Below, piece after piece: positions 61,176 to 64,000 of a stretch of DNA of 64,000 nt (positions are counted from its first letter, which is position 1; each line of letters begins with the position of its first letter). Position numbers and translations under genes: made by a program. The stretch is from Parendozoicomonas callyspongiae (lineage in GTDB: Bacteria; Pseudomonadota; Gammaproteobacteria; Pseudomonadales; Endozoicomonadaceae). Location of the stretch: positions 1 through 64,000 of the forward strand of contig NZ_JAMFLX010000020.1 in assembly GCF_023502345.1 (NCBI RefSeq), given 5' to 3'. The notes under the pieces were generated by a model. That model saw only the letters and a list, made by a program, of their open reading frames with translations. It had not been told where the DNA came from and made no database searches.

Positions 61176-64000
61176 ATGCAGGATAGTGTTATGCAGCGGA
61201 TGTGGCAGACTGCCCATCTATCAGGGGGTAACGCTGCATACGTAGAAGGGCTTTATGAGCTTTATCTGCGTGATCCTAATGGCGTGCCTGAGCAATGGCG
61301 CGACTACTTTGCCGGGTTGCCCCAATTGAAGGGTGTCCACACCGGTGATGTTCCACATTCAACTGTTCGAGAAACCTTTGTACACCTGGCTCGTAACCGC
61401 AATAGACAGCAGCCGGTTGCTCCGAGCGCTGTCAGCAGCGAGCATGAAAAAAAGCAGGTTCTGGTCCTGCGTCTTATTAATGCCTATCGAGTCCGTGGGC
61501 ATCAGAAAGCCCAGCTTGATCCTTTAGAACTGATGGTTCGCAGTGATGTTCCTGATTTGCATCTTGAGCATCACGGTCTGACTGAAGCCGATGTTGATAT
61601 TCCGTTTCAGACTGGTTCCCTTTTCTTTGGCCGTGAAGAGGCCACTCTTGGTGAAATCCGCGATCTGCTTGAAGCCACTTACTGCGGCTCAATCGGTGCG
61701 GAATTTATGCATATTGTCGATACCGAGCAGCGTCGCTGGTTCCAGCAGAAACTCGAAAGTGTACGCAGCAAGCCTTCCATGAGCGTTGATGCCCGCATGC
61801 ATGTGCTGGAGCGTCTTACTGCTGCAGAAGGTTTGGAAAAATACCTGGGCACCAAGTATCCAGGAACCAAGCGCTTTGGTCTGGAAGGTGGCGAATCACT
61901 AATTCCGATGCTGGACGAAATGATCCAGCGGGCAGGTAGCGGTGAAACCAAGGAAGTGGTTATTGGTATGGCCCACCGTGGCCGCCTCAATGTACTGGTT
62001 AATACCCTCGGAAAAAATCCTGGCGAACTGTTTGATGAGTTTGAAGGGAAGATCAAACTCCATACCGAGAATGGCTCCGGTGATGTGAAATATCACCAGG
62101 GTTTCTCTTCCAATGTTATGACCCCCGGTGGTGAAATTCATCTTGCCCTGGCCTTTAACCCGTCTCACCTGGAAATTGTCAGCCCGGTGGTAGAGGGTTC
62201 TGTGCGTGCCCGGCAGGACCGACGTGAAGATATTCACCGTGACCAGGTTATGCCTATCTCGATTCATGGAGATGCTGCTTTTGCCGGTCAGGGTGTGGTT
62301 ATGGAAACATTCCAGCTTTCCCAGACCCGGGCTTATGGAACTGGTGGCACTATCCATATTGTGATCAACAACCAGGTTGGTTTTACCACCAGTAAGCCTG
62401 AAGATGCCCGCTCCACCGAATATTGCACCGATGTTGCCAAGCTGGTGGATGCCCCCATTCTGCACGTCAATGGTGATGATCCTGAAGCGGTGGTTTTTGC
62501 TACCAAACTGGCAGTAGATTATCGAAAAGAATTCAAGCGTGATGTTGTCATTGACCTGGTCTGTTATCGCAGACGTGGTCATAACGAGGCTGATGAGCCA
62601 TCTTCTACCCAGCCACTGATGTACAGTCAGATCAAGGTTCAGGATACAACCCGCACTCTGTATGCCAGTCATCTGGTTGAGCAGGGGGTTATGAGCCCTG
62701 AACAGTCTGAAGATATGGTTGAGGATTATCGCAACAACCTCGAGACAGGGCAGCATGTGGCCAAGAGCCTTGTGCGGGAACCCAATACCAAACTGTATGT
62801 TGACTGGTCCCCTTATGTGAACCACAAGTGGACGGCCCGTCACGATACCCGTGTTGCTGTTGGGGTTCTGCAGGAGCTGGGTCAGAAAATGTGTGAAGTT
62901 CCGGAAGGATTCGCACTCCAGCGCCAGGTTGGTAAAATCTATGATGACCGTCGCAAGATGGCGGCGGGTGCACTACCAATCAACTGGGGTATGGGTGAGC
63001 TGCTGGCTTATGCAACATTGTTGATGGAAGGTCATCCGGTTCGTTTAACAGGCCAGGACGTTGGCCGGGGTACTTTCTCTCATCGTCATGCTGTGTTGCA
63101 TAACCAGAAAGACGCTTCCACCTATGTACCTTTGAGCCAGCTCTCTGAAGAGCAGCCTAAGATCCAGATTTATGACTCGGTTCTTTCTGAAGAGGCGGTA
63201 CTGGCTTTTGAATATGGCTATGCCACAACCCGCCCTAAGTCTCTGGTTATCTGGGAGGCGCAGTTTGGTGATTTTGCCAATGGTGCACAGGTGGTGATTG
63301 ACCAGTTTATTACCAGTGGTGAGTCAAAGTGGGGACGGCTGTGTGGTTTGACCATGCTGCTGCCACACGGATATGAAGGGCAGGGGCCGGAACATTCATC
63401 AGCACGTCTGGAAAGATTCCTGCAGCTTTGCGCCGAACATAATATCCAGGTCTGTGTACCAACAACACCGGCACAGGTTTTCCATATGATGCGCCGCCAG
63501 GTGTTGCGACCTTTGCGTAAACCGCTAGTAGTGTTCTCGCCCAAGAGTCTGCTTCGCCATAAGCAGGCGGTATCGACTCTGGAACAGCTGGCCGACGGTT
63601 CCTTCCAGACGGTAATCCCGGAAATAGATGAACAGGATGTAGCAAAAGTCACCCGTCTGGTTCTCTGCAGCGGAAAAGTTTATTACGATCTGCTTAACAA
63701 GCGTCGTGAACACAATCTCGGCCATATCGCTATTATCCGCATAGAGCAGCTCTACCCCTTCCCGGAGGATGATCTGCAGGATGTGCTGTTTGCCTACAAG
63801 AACCTGAAGTCAGTTGTCTGGTGTCAGGAAGAGCCGATGAATCAGGGCGCCTGGTACTGCAGTCAGCATCATATGCATAAGGTGATAGCGAGCCGTACTA
63901 ACAACAAACTCACACTACAATATGCCGGTCGTGAAGCATCTGCAGCACCAGCCTGCGGGTATATGTCCATGCATGTTGATCAGCAGAACAAACTGGTCAG
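61176..64000 (+). CDS. sucA: 2-oxoglutarate dehydrogenase E1 component, 3' end cut
   Basis: The protein begins MQDSVMQRMWQTAHLSGGN with a GGGGTG just before ATG 61176 and runs to the window end (about 941 residues). It has GVPEQWRDYFAGLP in the N-terminal domain, RGHQKAQLDPL, the thiamine-diphosphate region GMAHRGRLNVLVNTLGKNP (about residues 265-285), NPSHLEIVSPVVEG, GDAAFAGQGVV, RRRGHNEADEPS, and RLTGQDVGRGTFSHRHAV near 628. Its E. coli homologue is about 933 aa and ends a few residues after AGR..SASPA.GYMS, so the gene is nearly complete here. It follows sdhB as in sdhCDAB-sucABCD clusters. Confidence 0.97.
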   Translation, partial: MQDSVMQRMWQTAHLSGGNAAYVEGLYELYLRDPNGVPEQWRDYFAGLPQLKGVHTGDVPHSTVRETFVHLARNRNRQQPVAPSAVSSEHEKKQVLVLRLINAYRVRGHQKAQLDPLELMVRSDVPDLHLEHHGLTEADVDIPFQTGSLFFGREEATLGEIRDLLEATYCGSIGAEFMHIVDTEQRRWFQQKLESVRSKPSMSVDARMHVLERLTAAEGLEKYLGTKYPGTKRFGLEGGESLIPMLDEMIQRAGSGETKEVVIGMAHRGRLNVLVNTLGKNPGELFDEFEGKIKLHTENGSGDVKYHQGFSSNVMTPGGEIHLALAFNPSHLEIVSPVVEGSVRARQDRREDIHRDQVMPISIHGDAAFAGQGVVMETFQLSQTRAYGTGGTIHIVINNQVGFTTSKPEDARSTEYCTDVAKLVDAPILHVNGDDPEAVVFATKLAVDYRKEFKRDVVIDLVCYRRRGHNEADEPSSTQPLMYSQIKVQDTTRTLYASHLVEQGVMSPEQSEDMVEDYRNNLETGQHVAKSLVREPNTKLYVDWSPYVNHKWTARHDTRVAVGVLQELGQKMCEVPEGFALQRQVGKIYDDRRKMAAGALPINWGMGELLAYATLLMEGHPVRLTGQDVGRGTFSHRHAVLHNQKDASTYVPLSQLSEEQPKIQIYDSVLSEEAVLAFEYGYATTRPKSLVIWEAQFGDFANGAQVVIDQFITSGESKWGRLCGLTMLLPHGYEGQGPEHSSARLERFLQLCAEHNIQVCVPTTPAQVFHMMRRQVLRPLRKPLVVFSPKSLLRHKQAVSTLEQLADGSFQTVIPEIDEQDVAKVTRLVLCSGKVYYDLLNKRREHNLGHIAIIRIEQLYPFPEDDLQDVLFAYKNLKSVVWCQEEPMNQGAWYCSQHHMHKVIASRTNNKLTLQYAGREASAAPACGYMSMHVDQQNKLV

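Noticed and set aside
61899-62843. 314-codon minus-strand frame inside sucA
   Set aside because: Shadow of sucA, which matches its family along the full length.

Overview
The window looks like chromosome of a marine, host-associated gammaproteobacterium, plausibly Oceanospirillales/Endozoicomonadaceae. This is inferred from gene content (rnd-ycgL-ycgN, gltA next to sdhCDAB-sucA, QueF, a full T6SS, a T3SS-type chaperone/translocator pair and large secreted orphans); there is no rRNA to place it. The left 9.5 kb is an integrated mobile element and the rest is core or accessory chromosome.

1-9.5 kb: a phage-satellite-like element. It carries a divergent repressor/Cro switch with three matched operators (TAAAC-N5-GTTTA), a leftward replication gene (Toprim primase plus RecA-like helicase) broken by a frameshift, and two arrays of short repeats downstream of that gene (TGATGACR and GTCAACC) that look like iterons. 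A rightward overlapping operon encodes a hypothetical protein, a DUF2924 protein, a large serine recombinase and a ParB/HTH-like partner. Cargo includes a DNase I-like (EEP) nuclease. The repressor appears to have lost the catalytic lysine of the S24/LexA self-cleavage dyad.

9.8-10.45 kb: tRNA-Trp on the minus strand, then a tRNA-Ala/Glu/Gly operon with promoter and terminator. 10.5-14.7 kb: a secreted orphan, rmuC and an SDR dehydrogenase. 14.7-18.5 kb: a 1259-residue hybrid histidine kinase with six PAS-like domains, divergent from the T6SS.

18.7-41.8 kb: a complete T6SS core: FHA protein, tssJKLM and a small kinase-like protein; then an inverted DUF6931-like/vgrG pair; then a Sel1 lipoprotein, tssA, hcp, tssB, tssC, a second TssC-like gene, tssE, tssF, tssG and clpV. 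No PAAR, PppA, TagF or obvious effector/immunity pair is seen here.

41.9-56.8 kb: a PA2817-like protein, yadGH-type ABC exporter, queF, a nitroreductase, an orphan SycD/LcrH-type chaperone with a probable translocator, rnd-ycgL-ycgN, an 838-residue secreted orphan, a Tat-exported superoxide reductase-like protein, a YecH-like protein, a VanX-type dipeptidase, two small proteins and a TerC-family protein. 55.5-64 kb: gltA divergent from sdhCDAB and sucA (cut by the window end just before its C-terminus), with a well-formed sdh promoter and a long structured sdhB-sucA leader.
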